Origin: Spirosoma sp. 48-14
GTDB lineage: Bacteria > Bacteroidota > Bacteroidia > Cytophagales > Spirosomataceae
Reading direction: 5' to 3'
NCBI RefSeq assembly: GCF_001898575.1
Contig: NZ_MKUD01000025.1
Coordinates: 63,892 to 127,891, forward strand
Length of the DNA stretch: 64,000 nt
Every line of letters starts with the position of its first letter. Within the stretch, counting starts at the first letter, position 1. Below the pieces are notes generated by a model that saw only the letters and a list, made by a program, of their open reading frames with translations, searched no databases and had not been told where the DNA came from. This document shows positions 50,924 to 61,357 of this stretch, piece after piece. The translations under genes were made by a program, and so were the position numbers.

Positions 50924-52396
50924 TTAATAGCCGGGATTTTGGGTTAACTGAGGGTTTACGTCGCGTTCCGTTTGAGGGATGGGGTACAGATAATGATGTT
51001 CATCGACCAGGATGCTGGGATTTTGGGCTTTCATGGCAGCGATGAGCCGTTTGGTACGGACCAGATCATACCACCGATGCCCTTCGAAAGCCAGTTCCAG
51101 CCGTCGTTCGAGCAGCAAACTATCCCGAAACTGAGCCTGACTCAGATTCGCCGTTAAATTGGGTAAACCCGCCCGGTTCCGAATCCGGTTGATATTAGCG
51201 TAGGCATCCGTATTGTTTGCCCCCTGTTCATTCAGCGCTTCGGCATACATCAATAGTACGTCGGGATACCGGATAATCGGGAAATTATTACCCCCATCTC
51301 CGTTGGCCGTAGCCGAAGGGTCAAGGTATTTATAGACATAACAGGGGAATAAAACGCTGGAAGGGGCTACTGGAGTCGTGGTTGCCGAATAGAGTTTTAA
51401 CGTAACATTCCGGCGTTTGTCGTCGGCCCGGTAGGCTTTGTACAGGTTTTCGGTTGGAGGATCGTCACCGAAGCCAGCTACCCCATTCACCCGATCAAAA
51501 TTGGGCCGCATATACCCCTGCATCCAGCTTCCCTCGTTGAATCCACCACTGAGCGCCTGCATTTCAAAGACAGCTTCTTTCCCGTTTTTATTGGCAATCA
51601 GAAAGGCATCGGCAAAGTTGGCCCATAAGTCGTACGTACCCAGATCGATAACCTCCTTCGCTTTGGCCGAGGCTTTTGCCCATTCCTGACGTGTCAGATA
51701 GACTTTTGCCAGAAACGCCTTGGCAGCCCCTTTGGTAGCCCGCCCTTTATCAGCCGTCGAATAAGAAGTCGGGAGAATGCTCTCGGCTTCGGTAAAATCC
51801 TGGATAATCAGGGTATATACATCATCGACCGATGCCCGGGCTACATTGAGTTTGTCCAGCGATGTCGTTTCGGTGGTGACCAGGGGCACGCCACCAAACA
51901 AACGGACTAAGGTAAAGTAATAGAAACCCCGCATGAATTTGGCCTCCGCAATGAAACGGGCTTTCGTAGTTTCGTCCATGGCGATCGCTGGCACCCGGCT
52001 AATAACGGCATTCGCCCGGTTTATGGCCTGATATACGGTTGACCAGATCGACTGAAACGTTGCCGTTGCCGGGGTAAAGGTAAATTTGTCCAGGTCATTT
52101 TTGGGCTGATTGGCGGTCGATCGCCCGTTGCCCCATTCGGCATCGTCGGTTGCCTGGTCCTGTAAAATCCACATGACCTGAGCATACATATTTGCATTGT
52201 TCAGCGGATCGTATACAGCACTGACGGCGGCTTTGGCATCGTCCGCATTTTTGTAAAAATTCGTGGGGGTAAAGTTCGATTCCGGCTTCTGGTCCAGCAC
52301 CTCACAGGCCGTTAAGGTAATGAGCGGAAGCGTGAAAGCGAGCAAGCGCGAACGTTTTCGCCAGCAACTCGCCATCCATTTTGTCGATAAGTTCAT
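50924..52396 (-). CDS. SusD/RagB-family nutrient-binding lipoprotein
   Basis: A 490-residue protein with a lipoprotein signal ending TLTAC (lipid Cys31). Near residue 45 it has TPTNFYKNADDAKAAVSAVY and IWSTVYQAINRANAVISRVP; helical TPR repeats follow. The C-terminal hallmarks are FPIIRYPDVLLMYAEALNEQ and LLLERRLELAFEGHRWYDLV. SusD proteins form the lid on the SusC transporter. It is 18 bases after the susC stop, so it is in the same operon. Confidence 0.9.
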   Translation of the reverse strand: MNLSTKWMASCWRKRSRLLAFTLPLITLTACEVLDQKPESNFTPTNFYKNADDAKAAVSAVYDPLNNANMYAQVMWILQDQATDDAEWGNGRSTANQPKNDLDKFTFTPATATFQSIWSTVYQAINRANAVISRVPAIAMDETTKARFIAEAKFMRGFYYFTLVRLFGGVPLVTTETTSLDKLNVARASVDDVYTLIIQDFTEAESILPTSYSTADKGRATKGAAKAFLAKVYLTRQEWAKASAKAKEVIDLGTYDLWANFADAFLIANKNGKEAVFEMQALSGGFNEGSWMQGYMRPNFDRVNGVAGFGDDPPTENLYKAYRADDKRRNVTLKLYSATTTPVAPSSVLFPCYVYKYLDPSATANGDGGNNFPIIRYPDVLLMYAEALNEQGANNTDAYANINRIRNRAGLPNLTANLSQAQFRDSLLLERRLELAFEGHRWYDLVRTKRLIAAMKAQNPSILVDEHHYLYPIPQTERDVNPQLTQNPGY

Positions 52397-52414
52397 ACTT
52401 GTAAGATGTTTTGA

Positions 52415-55400
52415 TTAGAAACCGACATTTAATCCAAACAGAATCGTTTTAGCCGCCGGGTAGCTGGCATAATCAAATCCCTGGCTACGGCTATCCTGCC
52501 CGAATCGGTTTACTTCAGGATCATACCCGGAGTAATTGGTCCAGGTCAGGTAGTTTTGTGCGGTTACGTACACCCGCAGCGACTGGATTTTTAGCGATTT
52601 CAGTACTGTATTCGGCAGGTTATAGGCCAGTTGTATATTTTTCAATCGCAGGTACGAGCCATCTTCGATTTGCCGGGTCGAAACGCGGTTGGCCGGTCGG
52701 GTAGTCGATGCCCGTGGTATATCGGTATTCGTATTGGTGGGTGTCCACCGATTCAGCATGTCGCGATCCTGATTAGTGGTTGCATTCAGGTATTCCAGCT
52801 CGTACCGATTGGCATTGAGGATGTTGTTACCATAAACGCCCTGAAAAAAGGCCGTTAACTCTACCCCTTTGTACGAAAACGTATTGCTGATCCCGCCAAT
52901 GAATTTGGGTTGTGCCCGGCCGATGATCGTGCGGTCGTTATCATCAATTTTCTTATCGCCGTTCAAATCCAGGTATTTCCGATCGCCGGGTTTACGTGCC
53001 TGGGGATCGCTCAGCGCGGCCAGTTCATCGGTGGTCTGATATAGCCCGTTTGTCACATAGCCATAGAAGGTCCCCAGCGGCTCCCCTACCCGGATGATTC
53101 CCGAGTTGAGGTTTTGCCCAATGTTCGCGACCTGTCCGGCAAAAATCTGGGGCACACCACCGATGTCCAGTACTTTATTGCGGTTGAGTGAGAAATTCAG
53201 GTCGGTCCGCCATTTGAAAGGCCCGTCGAGGTTGTAGGACGACAAGCTCAGTTCAATGCCTTTATTCTCTACTTTTCCAAGATTTTTGATCGCACTCGAA
53301 AAGCCCGACGTACTGGGTATGGTCACGTTCAGCAGCAGATCTTTGGTTCGTTTCACATAGAAATCGGCTGTCAGGGTGATTCGATTGTTCAGCAACCCCA
53401 GATCAAGCCCCATATCGGCCTGAGTAGTTGTTTCCCAGGATAAATCGGGGTTGGCAATCTGACCGGGGCCAAGACCGGTTGAAACTGCGTTGCCGAACAC
53501 ATAATTCTGCGTTCCAAGCAGAGAGTAAGCCGGGTAGTTACCGATACCATCCTGATTACCCGTCAAACCATAGGTTGCCCGAAATTTGAGATCGCTGATG
53601 GCTGACACACTTTTCAAAAACGCTTCTTCGGAGACACGCCAGGCTAGAGCCGCCGACGGGAAATAGCCATACTGTTTGTTGGCCCCAAACCGGGACGAAC
53701 CATCGGCCCGGAACGAGGCCGTAAGCAGGTATTTATCTTTGTAACTATAGTTGATCCGAGCCAGGTACGATTGCAGTCCCCAGGTACCAACACCCGAACT
53801 GGGGGTCAGCGGCACCGAACCCGAACCCAGATTGCTCGAACCCAGATTGTCGTTCACGAAGTTACGGGCCGAAGCCGTACTACTCTCGGTCCGGTTGGCC
53901 TGTTGGGTATATCCCAGCAGGGCGGTGATGTTGTGTACCGTATTAAATGCACGGGTGTAGGTCAGCAGGTTTTCATTCAGCCAGGTCATGGATTGGCTGT
54001 TGAACAGCGAAGCCGCCCCACCCTGCGCTAGTCCGCTGGATACCGACCGGGGCAGATACGAATCCTGCTTCTGCAAAACGCCATCAATCCCAAGCGACAC
54101 CCGCAGGTTTAGCCCACTGATAATCTGATAGTCACCAAATACGCTTCCAAACACCCGGTTGGCTATATTGCGGTTTTTACTGTCGTTTGCCAGGGCGACC
54201 GGATTATCGGCGGTAAAAGCCAGAGCAGGGTCCGTAATCAGGTAATTGCCATCAGCCCCCCGAATGGGCAAAATGGGAGGAAACTGTAGGGCAGCCATCG
54301 TTACCAGTCCGGCACTGCCCAAATCGCCATCGGTACGGGATTGATTCGTTACAGTACGGCTAAGGGTAAGGCTGTTACCAACCTTGATTTTTTCGGTCAG
54401 TTTCCGATCCAGGTTCACCCGAAACGAATACCGTTCAAAGTCGGAGTTGACCACAATCCCGTTCTGTTTGAAATACCCACCCGAAAGCGCATACTGCGTT
54501 CGTTCGTCACCCCCACTCATCGAGAGCTGATAATTTGCCATGGGGGCCTGCCGAAAAATCTGATCCTGCCAGTCGGTACCTTCACCAAACGCATCAACCT
54601 GTGCCTGGGTGTATATGGCCGGCCGTCCTTCGTTGGTATTGGCATCGTTTACAAACTGGGCGTATTCTCGTGCATTCAGGACTGGATATTTCCGCCGAAC
54701 ATTCTGAATACCGTAATAAACATCCAGATTGACGGTCGATTTGCCCGCTTTACCGCGCTTGGTGGTGATGATCACGACACCGTTGGCCCCTCTCGACCCG
54801 TAAATGGCCGTTGAAGAAGCATCTTTCAGTACAGAAATGGATTCAATATCGCTCGGATTGAGCGTACTGAGCACATTGAAACTCGAACCACTTCCAGCCC
54901 CGTCGTTCTTGAACGGAATACCGTCGATGACATACAACGGCTCGTTGTCCCCCTGAATGGAGTTACCACCCCGAATCCGAATGCTGGTGCTGCTTCCCGG
55001 TGCACCCGAGTTCTGGGTTATCTGTACGCCAGCAGCCCGGCCCTGAATGGCCTGATCGAGCGAGGTAACGGCCACCTTGCGAATTTCATCCACCGGAACG
55101 GTAGAAACCGCCCCGGTCAGATCGCTTTTCTTTACCTGACCATACCCGACAACTACCACTTCATTCAGCGATTTGGTATCGGGCACGAGTTGCACATCGA
55201 TACTCGACTGGTTTCGGACGTCCCGCTCCTGACTGATGTACCCAACGAAACTGAATACCAGGGTTATAGCATTGCCCCTGTCATTGGGTACGGTCAGGCT
55301 GTAACGCCCCTGGGCGTCGGTCGTCGTGCCGCGTGGTGACCCTTTCACCACCACACTTACGCCCGGCAGGGCTTCACCCGTTTCGCTGGTGACGCGCCCA

Positions 55401-55900
55401 CTCACCCGAACATCATTCTGGTTAAGTTCGGCCATTTGAACGACGGCCAGATTGGCCAATCCTGACAGTTGTACAGGGCCAGCCGTTGTCGTGGTGGTAG
55501 CGGCTTCGGGAGTACGGATAATGACCCGATCGGTGTTCTTCGGCGGTAAAATCAGGTATGCTCCCGAACGCAGTTTCTTAAATCGAAGACCAACGGGTTT
55601 CAACAAGGCATTCAGATTGGTTTCGAGTCGACTCCCCAGATTAATCGATTCCAGCGGACTAAGGTGCCGGGAAACCACTGACTCTTCGAACAGAATATCG
55701 ACGCCATAATGCTCTTTCAATTGGAGAAGCGTTTGTTTGAGCGACTGATTCGCCACGCTAATCTCTTTCCCTTTAGTCGATTGCCCGTTGTCGATCTGCT
55801 GATTCGTTCGGGCGTAGGCAAGGGTTTGGGCAATGGTATGCCCATAACCAACACTGAGCAACCAACCGGTTATCAGCGCAAACGGTAGTGATTTTGTCAT
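52415..55900 (-). CDS. SusC/RagA-family TonB-dependent transporter with STN signalling domain
   Basis: An 1161-residue outer-membrane protein. After the signal peptide comes an STN domain (about 50-115, KQTLLQLKEHYGVDILFEES), then a carboxypeptidase-D-like domain (about 165-230, VSGRVTSETGEALPGVSVVV). The plug follows (about 240-390, SVPVDEIR-type text and SIRIRGGNSIQGDNEPLYVIDG), then the barrel ending in AKTILFGLNVGF. The STN domain, with the adjacent FecR and ECF sigma genes, allows substrate-induced signalling through the envelope. Substrate not deducible. Confidence 0.92.
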   Translation of the reverse strand: MTKSLPFALITGWLLSVGYGHTIAQTLAYARTNQQIDNGQSTKGKEISVANQSLKQTLLQLKEHYGVDILFEESVVSRHLSPLESINLGSRLETNLNALLKPVGLRFKKLRSGAYLILPPKNTDRVIIRTPEAATTTTTAGPVQLSGLANLAVVQMAELNQNDVRVSGRVTSETGEALPGVSVVVKGSPRGTTTDAQGRYSLTVPNDRGNAITLVFSFVGYISQERDVRNQSSIDVQLVPDTKSLNEVVVVGYGQVKKSDLTGAVSTVPVDEIRKVAVTSLDQAIQGRAAGVQITQNSGAPGSSTSIRIRGGNSIQGDNEPLYVIDGIPFKNDGAGSGSSFNVLSTLNPSDIESISVLKDASSTAIYGSRGANGVVIITTKRGKAGKSTVNLDVYYGIQNVRRKYPVLNAREYAQFVNDANTNEGRPAIYTQAQVDAFGEGTDWQDQIFRQAPMANYQLSMSGGDERTQYALSGGYFKQNGIVVNSDFERYSFRVNLDRKLTEKIKVGNSLTLSRTVTNQSRTDGDLGSAGLVTMAALQFPPILPIRGADGNYLITDPALAFTADNPVALANDSKNRNIANRVFGSVFGDYQIISGLNLRVSLGIDGVLQKQDSYLPRSVSSGLAQGGAASLFNSQSMTWLNENLLTYTRAFNTVHNITALLGYTQQANRTESSTASARNFVNDNLGSSNLGSGSVPLTPSSGVGTWGLQSYLARINYSYKDKYLLTASFRADGSSRFGANKQYGYFPSAALAWRVSEEAFLKSVSAISDLKFRATYGLTGNQDGIGNYPAYSLLGTQNYVFGNAVSTGLGPGQIANPDLSWETTTQADMGLDLGLLNNRITLTADFYVKRTKDLLLNVTIPSTSGFSSAIKNLGKVENKGIELSLSSYNLDGPFKWRTDLNFSLNRNKVLDIGGVPQIFAGQVANIGQNLNSGIIRVGEPLGTFYGYVTNGLYQTTDELAALSDPQARKPGDRKYLDLNGDKKIDDNDRTIIGRAQPKFIGGISNTFSYKGVELTAFFQGVYGNNILNANRYELEYLNATTNQDRDMLNRWTPTNTNTDIPRASTTRPANRVSTRQIEDGSYLRLKNIQLAYNLPNTVLKSLKIQSLRVYVTAQNYLTWTNYSGYDPEVNRFGQDSRSQGFDYASYPAAKTILFGLNVGF

Positions 55901-56916
55901 TGAGTAAGCTGGGTTTCGGAAGCAATGGAAAAAACAAGTTTCTGGTCGCGGTGACTGACGTGCAGGCCAAGTAATTCAGCTAAGGCTTCAGCCAGTTCAT
56001 CGGACGACCCGGCCCGGATGGTTCCGGTGAGTGTCCGCCGTGCCAAGGCCGGATCGGTGAGCTGAACGGTTACCCCAAACACGGCCTGAATCTGATGCGC
56101 CACATCGCGCAGTGGGGTATTGTTAAAACTGAACAGTCGGTAACGCCATTGGGCAAATTGAGTCGTATCAGCCTGGGTATGCATCCGTAAAGCGCCCCTA
56201 TCGTCCAGGGTAACCCGGTCGCCGGGTTGCATAATCAGTTGCTGCTCAGGCCGATCGTCCGCCGTATAATGCAAATTGACCTTACCCCGTTTGAGTACCA
56301 CTTCAGCCCGATTGATCTGACTTCGAACCGAGAATTCAGTCCCCAGCACCTCCACAGCCAGCCCGTCTGTAGTCTGAACCACAAACGGCTGGTCATTGGG
56401 TAGATGCTTTACCGCAAACACGGCATCGCCCGTTAGCAACACATTGCGGGAGAGCCAGCCATAGCCGATTCGGGGCATCCGTAAACTTGAATTACTATTG
56501 AGAGCCACCGTTGAGCCATCGGGCAGTTGCAGCGACCGCAGTTGGTACCGATTGGTCGTAATCGTCCTGTAAACGATCTTCTCCCGAAATACCCATCCAC
56601 CAGCCAGCAAAGCCAGCCCGACCGTAGCCGCAACCAGCCATTTACCGGGATGCCACAGCGGTTGCGCATGCCCTTCAACAGGTCGTAGCGGGGGCGCGTG
56701 AATCTCGGAAGGGGCATCGAGCCGCTGTCGGAACAAATCCAGGTGGTGCGCCACATCGGGCGTGTACTGCGGAAAGCCACGCTCCCATTCGTCGAGCCAC
56801 TGAAAATAGAGTTCACGACTACCGGGCTGGACGAGCCATTCCCCGATCATTTTTTGCTGAACCGACGTAGCCTGTCCGGCAAAGTAGCTAAAAATCAATT
56901 CTTTAGAAGGTTGCAT
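55897..56916 (-). CDS. FecR-family anti-sigma factor
   Basis: A 339-residue protein. The cytoplasmic N-terminus has LIFSYFAGQATSVQQKMIGEW; one membrane helix lies near 93-108 (WLVAATVGLALLAGGWVF). The FecR domain has LRSLQLPDGSTVALNSNSSL and GDAVFAVKHLPNDQPFVVQT, and a C-terminal DUF4974-type STN-interacting part reads VTVQLTDPALARRTLTGTIR. It overlaps the susC start by four bases. It would hold the sigma factor until the STN domain signals. Confidence 0.9.
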   Translation of the reverse strand: MQPSKELIFSYFAGQATSVQQKMIGEWLVQPGSRELYFQWLDEWERGFPQYTPDVAHHLDLFRQRLDAPSEIHAPPLRPVEGHAQPLWHPGKWLVAATVGLALLAGGWVFREKIVYRTITTNRYQLRSLQLPDGSTVALNSNSSLRMPRIGYGWLSRNVLLTGDAVFAVKHLPNDQPFVVQTTDGLAVEVLGTEFSVRSQINRAEVVLKRGKVNLHYTADDRPEQQLIMQPGDRVTLDDRGALRMHTQADTTQFAQWRYRLFSFNNTPLRDVAHQIQAVFGVTVQLTDPALARRTLTGTIRAGSSDELAEALAELLGLHVSHRDQKLVFSIASETQLTQ

Positions 56917-56940
56917 ACCCGGTGGCTTTATCGTTGAGTA

Positions 56941-57621
56941 TCAGAACAGGGTGGTAAACAACAGGAAGGTCCAGCTTATGAGCCGCTGATTACGAAGTAG
57001 TTGCCGCAATGCAGACGTGGCCCGAAGCAGGTGATTCTCGACTGTTTTCGGCGAAATCCCCATTTCCTGAGCAATTTCTTTATAGGACTTCCCTTCAAAG
57101 CGGCTTAGCAGGAACACCCGCTGCCGTTGCGTAGGCAATTGCTGAACAGCCTGTTCGACGGCTCGATACAGTTCATCCTGCTGAAGCAACCGATCGGGCT
57201 GGGTGGTGTCAAGGTCGGGTCGGTCAAGATGATCAGGCAGAGTTTCCTGGCGGCCTAACTCCCAGCGAAGGCTATTATACGCTCGGTTACGGGCGGCCTG
57301 GTACAAATACGCCCGGTAAGAACCGGTGACCTGCTTATAGAGCTCTTTTGTGTAAAACGTGTAGAACAAATCGGCTACCAGGTCTTCAGCAAGCTGTCGG
57401 TTATAGACAAACCGAACCACATGACTGCACAACGGAGCGAAATACTGCCGGAAAAGCAATTCACAACCCAGTCGAGGGTCATCGTTGAATGCATTACGGA
57501 TAAACAATTCACCGTCGTTGGGCATTGGCTGGGGCGCGTCGGTCTGGCTCCTGGCGAGTGGCACTTGTCCATCAGAATCGGGGCTGGTTGGTCGGAGAAT
57601 AGCAAACACAGGAGCAGGCAT
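56941..57621 (-). CDS. ECF (FecI-like) RNA polymerase sigma factor
   Basis: A 226-residue protein. The region 2 motif is ELLFRQYFAPLCSHVVRFVY, then RQLAEDLVADLFYTFYTKEL. Region 4 has LPTQRQRVFLLSRFEGKSYK and EIAQEMGISPKTVENHLLRA. The start may be internal (ATG 57525, MPNDGELFIRN), since the first 32 residues are Pro-rich. It is followed 24 bases later by the fecR gene and then susCD, so it controls this uptake operon. Confidence 0.9.
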   Translation of the reverse strand: MPAPVFAILRPTSPDSDGQVPLARSQTDAPQPMPNDGELFIRNAFNDDPRLGCELLFRQYFAPLCSHVVRFVYNRQLAEDLVADLFYTFYTKELYKQVTGSYRAYLYQAARNRAYNSLRWELGRQETLPDHLDRPDLDTTQPDRLLQQDELYRAVEQAVQQLPTQRQRVFLLSRFEGKSYKEIAQEMGISPKTVENHLLRATSALRQLLRNQRLISWTFLLFTTLF

Positions 57622-57827
57622 TGCGTTGAGGGTCTGGTACTAGAAAGACAAGTTCAGCGCATAAATCCCCCAACCGATTTTTATTTTTTATCCATAAAAT
57701 GCAAATAACCTCAGCTACTCCCCATCGCTGGGGCTATAACGGCCATAAACACGTGATGCCCACATGCGGGTTGGGTAGTGATTGGCTCCCGATGCCTTTT
57801 GGTCTAAAACAACTCATTCATTCCTCT

Positions 57828-58646
57828 ATGTCAATCCGCCGTACCCTTCTGCTGTCGATTTTCGCGTCCCTGTACATTTTTGTCGCAACAGCTCAAACAC
57901 CTCCTCCGCAAAAGCTGTACATGTACCTGATCTATCACAAGCTGAATCCGGGTCTTACCATTCAGGATGCGCTTCCTGTGGAGCGGGAATGGAAAAAGAT
58001 CAACCAGGCGGCTGTCGATGAAGGGCGACTGGAAGGCTGGTACATGACCGTAAAGCAGTTTACGTCAAACCCAAACCAGACCGAATACGACTACGTGACG
58101 CGTATTATCTCGAAAGAGATGGCCATACGGGGCGCTTCGCCTGAAGCCATGGCCCGCATCTACGGCGACAGTGTACAGGCGAAAATGGCGGACCTCCAGA
58201 AGCGGGATCGGAATACGGCGCCGGTAGTAAAAATGGAAATCTGGGAAATCAGCGATGGTGCATATACACCCAGGTTTGCCCCCGACAATACGCAATTCAT
58301 GATTGTGGAGCGCATGAAACGCCGAACACCGGGAGCTGATTATGAGGGCGTGCTAAAACAAATAAAGAAACTGGGTGAAGAGCGTATTAAACGGGGTAAT
58401 CTGCTTGCCTGGGATTTTGCATCACTGGTGATTCCGAATGGCAGCGAAAAAGGGTATGAGTTCAGTACCTCACAGTTTGTCAAGAGTCTGAGCGACGTAG
58501 CCAATCCGGTTCAGGCCGATTCACCAACGCCCCTAATGCCAGCCCCGGCCTACAAGCAACTCCGAAGTCAGGCAGCCCAAACGTTCGATGTGGTTCGACA
58601 AGAAGTGTATCGTTTCATGGAATACACAAACAAACCCGGCAACTAA
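57828..58646 (+). CDS. Secreted protein of unknown function
   Basis: Start taken at ATG 57828 (MSIRRTLLLSIFASLYIFVA), 272 residues, with a signal peptide ending TAQ. The frame is open to 57699, but that part is not protein-like. The mature part has KLYMYLIYHKLNPGLTIQDA and later VVKMEIWEISDGAYTPRFAP, two similar-looking alpha/beta halves that could be a duplicated dimeric-barrel fold. No family is recognised. Confidence 0.6.
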   Translation: MSIRRTLLLSIFASLYIFVATAQTPPPQKLYMYLIYHKLNPGLTIQDALPVEREWKKINQAAVDEGRLEGWYMTVKQFTSNPNQTEYDYVTRIISKEMAIRGASPEAMARIYGDSVQAKMADLQKRDRNTAPVVKMEIWEISDGAYTPRFAPDNTQFMIVERMKRRTPGADYEGVLKQIKKLGEERIKRGNLLAWDFASLVIPNGSEKGYEFSTSQFVKSLSDVANPVQADSPTPLMPAPAYKQLRSQAAQTFDVVRQEVYRFMEYTNKPGN

Positions 58647-58744
58647 ATCGCTGGCTAGTTCGCTAACAACCTAGCCTGAACGTAAACTTTCTGACCTGTT
58701 TATAGTAATGCAAAACAACAATCGGCCTGACAGGCTGATTCTGC

Positions 58745-59398
58745 ATGAATATACCGTTACTACGAACTATGGAAACGAAAGAGAATGATTTACACGGAAA
58801 TGCACCCGATTCGTCGCCAGTCGTTTTGTTGATTATCGATATGATTAACGACCTGGAATTTCCGGGTGGCGATGAACTGGAAAGCCCTGCCCGTCGAGCT
58901 GCGGATGCCATTCTGACCCTAAAACAACGGGCCAGGGCCATAAACATTCCTATTGTTTACGTGAATGATAACTTCGGGAAATGGCGCTCCGATTTTACGG
59001 AGGTTACCGACCATGTACTGCACGATGGCGTTCGGGGACGCTACCTGGCAGAAGTGCTTAAACCCGAATCCGACGATTATTTTGTACTGAAGCCGAAGCA
59101 TTCGGGATTTTACGCCACTACCCTGGACACGCTACTGACCTATCTGAAAGCCAAACATATAGTCTTAACTGGCATCAGTACCGATTCGTGTATTCTGTTT
59201 ACGGCCAATGATGCCTACATGCGCGACCTGAAGCTGTCCATACCAGCCGACTGTGTAGCCGCTATAAAGCCGACATACACGTCGGAAGCGCTGGCCTACA
59301 TGAAACGCATGCTCAACGCCGACACGACGCCCTCAACTGAATTGAATCTGGCCGAATTGGTTCAGGCACAGACGCAAAAGCCATTAGAGGCTGTTTGA
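58745..59398 (+). CDS. Isochorismatase-fold cysteine hydrolase
   Basis: A 217-residue protein (ATGs at 58745 and 58769 are both possible). The catalytic triad of the family is visible: Asp32 in VVLLIIDMINDLEF, Lys116 in YFVLKPKHSGFY, and Cys149 in VLTGISTDSCILFTANDA. Members hydrolyse amides, ureido compounds or isochorismate; the substrate here is unknown. There is no neighbour that would specify the pathway. Confidence 0.85.
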   Translation: MNIPLLRTMETKENDLHGNAPDSSPVVLLIIDMINDLEFPGGDELESPARRAADAILTLKQRARAINIPIVYVNDNFGKWRSDFTEVTDHVLHDGVRGRYLAEVLKPESDDYFVLKPKHSGFYATTLDTLLTYLKAKHIVLTGISTDSCILFTANDAYMRDLKLSIPADCVAAIKPTYTSEALAYMKRMLNADTTPSTELNLAELVQAQTQKPLEAV

Positions 59399-59408
59399 GT
59401 TCGTGAGC

Positions 59409-59508
59409 GCAGGTTCTTACAACCTGCCTCATGAGGTTTCTCAAAACCGAACGGTATGTCTGGCTCAGTTTTACGAAACCTCGCCAGGGCAGATTTGAGA
59501 ATCTGCCC
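59409..59508. repeat. Structured intergenic element with three hairpins
   Basis: GCAGGTT/AACCTGC (59409-59427), GAGGTTTC/GAAACCTC (59433-59440 with 59475-59482) and GGGCAGATT/AATCTGCCC (59487-59495 with 59500-59508). It looks like a dispersed REP- or MITE-like element. The remainder up to 59740 holds no gene. Confidence 0.5.
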
Positions 59509-59740
59509 TTACCCTACCTGGGCCAAACGCTTTAAGTTGACTAAGCCAAACAACTTCTAAGCGTTTTACGTAATTGGTTTAACCAGCAGCTAACGACCAA
59601 AGGAGCTGATGGATAATGAGACCACTCGAGACCACAAACATAGCTCCCTACCTTTACATCCCTGTTTGGTTGGGCTGTAAACTTTCCGGCTTGACGAGCG
59701 TCCTGTCGACAGAAAGTTGTCCATGAAGGGCCAGCTAAAA

Positions 59741-61357
59741 TTACGCTTCAGAAGGAATTATAATTCTTGCTTTTATACCAATTTCTTGTAATAAATATAA
59801 AAGGCCGCTCCCATCGATGAGTTCAATAGGCTTGTCTTTTGAAAATTGATGAGCATCTGAACCATACCAGCTTGTTGTAACCAGAATACCTTTAGTAGCT
59901 CCTTCATTTATCATTGTTCCATATAAATCTCTAACTGCCGATACTCCGACAAGATTTTTGTATCTTTTTGCCTGAATAACAATTTTCCCTCCAAGTACAG
60001 GTCTTAAATCAAAAGCTACTGCATCAATACCACCATCTTTTGAAGACCTCGTTTGTTTTGTTTCAAGGCCCATTTTTGAGAATAAATTCGTTACAAGATT
60101 TTCAAATTCAAATGGATTTAATTCCATTAAGTTAGGACTAATATCAAGTGTAGAAATAATATCTTCTTCTGTAACATACCTTTTATCCACCATTGAGAAT
60201 TCCTTAAGAGGTTTCACTGGCACAAGTTCACTCGGAGAAGACGATATTTTAGCAGAAAGGCTTTGAAGGCATTTTATAGGCTCAACTCTCGCAAGATTAA
60301 TTTTTATGAACTCTGATTTACTTGTGGATATACTTAATAATGTCGGGAATATAGTTTTCCCTATACCTTTATCTACTGTTTCGACAAACCCATTGAAAAT
60401 GACGACTTCAACAGAGTTCGATTGATCTGATTCTACAATCTCATGGATAGTCCTGATTGCAATACTTGCGATTAGGCTTTTATAACAAGCGTCAATTTCA
60501 GCTTTTTTTCGGGGTTTTTCTTCAATGATATCTTTTGTTTTGACGTACTTGTATTCCAAAATGTTCGGAACTACCTCTATAGTAGGTAGCTTAAATTCAA
60601 CTAATAATTCACCTGAATTTTTGTTAAAGGCTACTTTGTAATCTCTTTCCCAATCAAAATTATACTCAGAGTTTTCGAGAACGAGACTAACGTAAGACGC
60701 TACTGCTTCTTCATTACCTAGAAAATATAAATTTTTAAACTCTTCAATTTCTTGAATTTTCCTATGATATTCTGAATCGTAATTTTCCTTTTTCTTTTGT
60801 ACTTTTAATTTATATTTCTCAATTTCATTACTTTTCTCTTTAATATTCTGTTCCCAATCTTTATGAGCTACCCGAAAATCATTTTTTGCTCGTTCAATTT
60901 TATCTAACCATTTTAATTTTACTGAATTGAACAAATTGCCCCAAATAGGCATTTTCCCAACACTATCTATAAACAAGACTTCTGAAGGTTCAACAGGTAA
61001 TTCTAAAATTTTAGCAGGTAACTCCTCAGAAGGCGGTAGATACTCAGGCTTTAAAGTTTCAAAATTTATAGTATCGTCAATTTCAAGGGTTTCTGGTATA
61101 ATTCCAGTGGCTAAATATGTGAACTTTACTTTATCTTCAATTGTAAGTTCTTCAGCTTCTTTTAATCTTAGTTCTAAATATTCTTGTTTGGCTCTTTTCA
61201 GGCTTTCTTTTTCATATTTGATATGTTCTCTTTCTATAGCTTTTTCATATCTTATTCGTGCAGAAGCCTGCCTACGTTGTTCTGCTTCATATCTACGTGA
61301 TGCCCTTGCACCTGCTCTTGCGGCTGATACTAAAATCCCTGTAAAGCTACGAGCCAT
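59741..61357 (-). CDS. Mrr-type restriction endonuclease with long N-terminal coiled-coil region
   Basis: A 538-residue protein. Residues about 20-75 and 165-225 are charged helices (EREHIKYEKESLKRAKQEYL). A middle region of unknown fold follows. The C-terminal Mrr_cat domain (about 415-530) has FEFENLVTNLFSKMGLETKQ, Asp445 in SKDGGIDAVAF and Gln462-Ala-Lys464 in KIVIQAKRY, the D...QxK nuclease core. Mrr-like enzymes often cut methylated DNA, but this is not shown here. The gene is AT-rich against its GC-richer surroundings, so it was probably acquired. Confidence 0.85.
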   Translation of the reverse strand: MARSFTGILVSAARAGARASRRYEAEQRRQASARIRYEKAIEREHIKYEKESLKRAKQEYLELRLKEAEELTIEDKVKFTYLATGIIPETLEIDDTINFETLKPEYLPPSEELPAKILELPVEPSEVLFIDSVGKMPIWGNLFNSVKLKWLDKIERAKNDFRVAHKDWEQNIKEKSNEIEKYKLKVQKKKENYDSEYHRKIQEIEEFKNLYFLGNEEAVASYVSLVLENSEYNFDWERDYKVAFNKNSGELLVEFKLPTIEVVPNILEYKYVKTKDIIEEKPRKKAEIDACYKSLIASIAIRTIHEIVESDQSNSVEVVIFNGFVETVDKGIGKTIFPTLLSISTSKSEFIKINLARVEPIKCLQSLSAKISSSPSELVPVKPLKEFSMVDKRYVTEEDIISTLDISPNLMELNPFEFENLVTNLFSKMGLETKQTRSSKDGGIDAVAFDLRPVLGGKIVIQAKRYKNLVGVSAVRDLYGTMINEGATKGILVTTSWYGSDAHQFSKDKPIELIDGSGLLYLLQEIGIKARIIIPSEA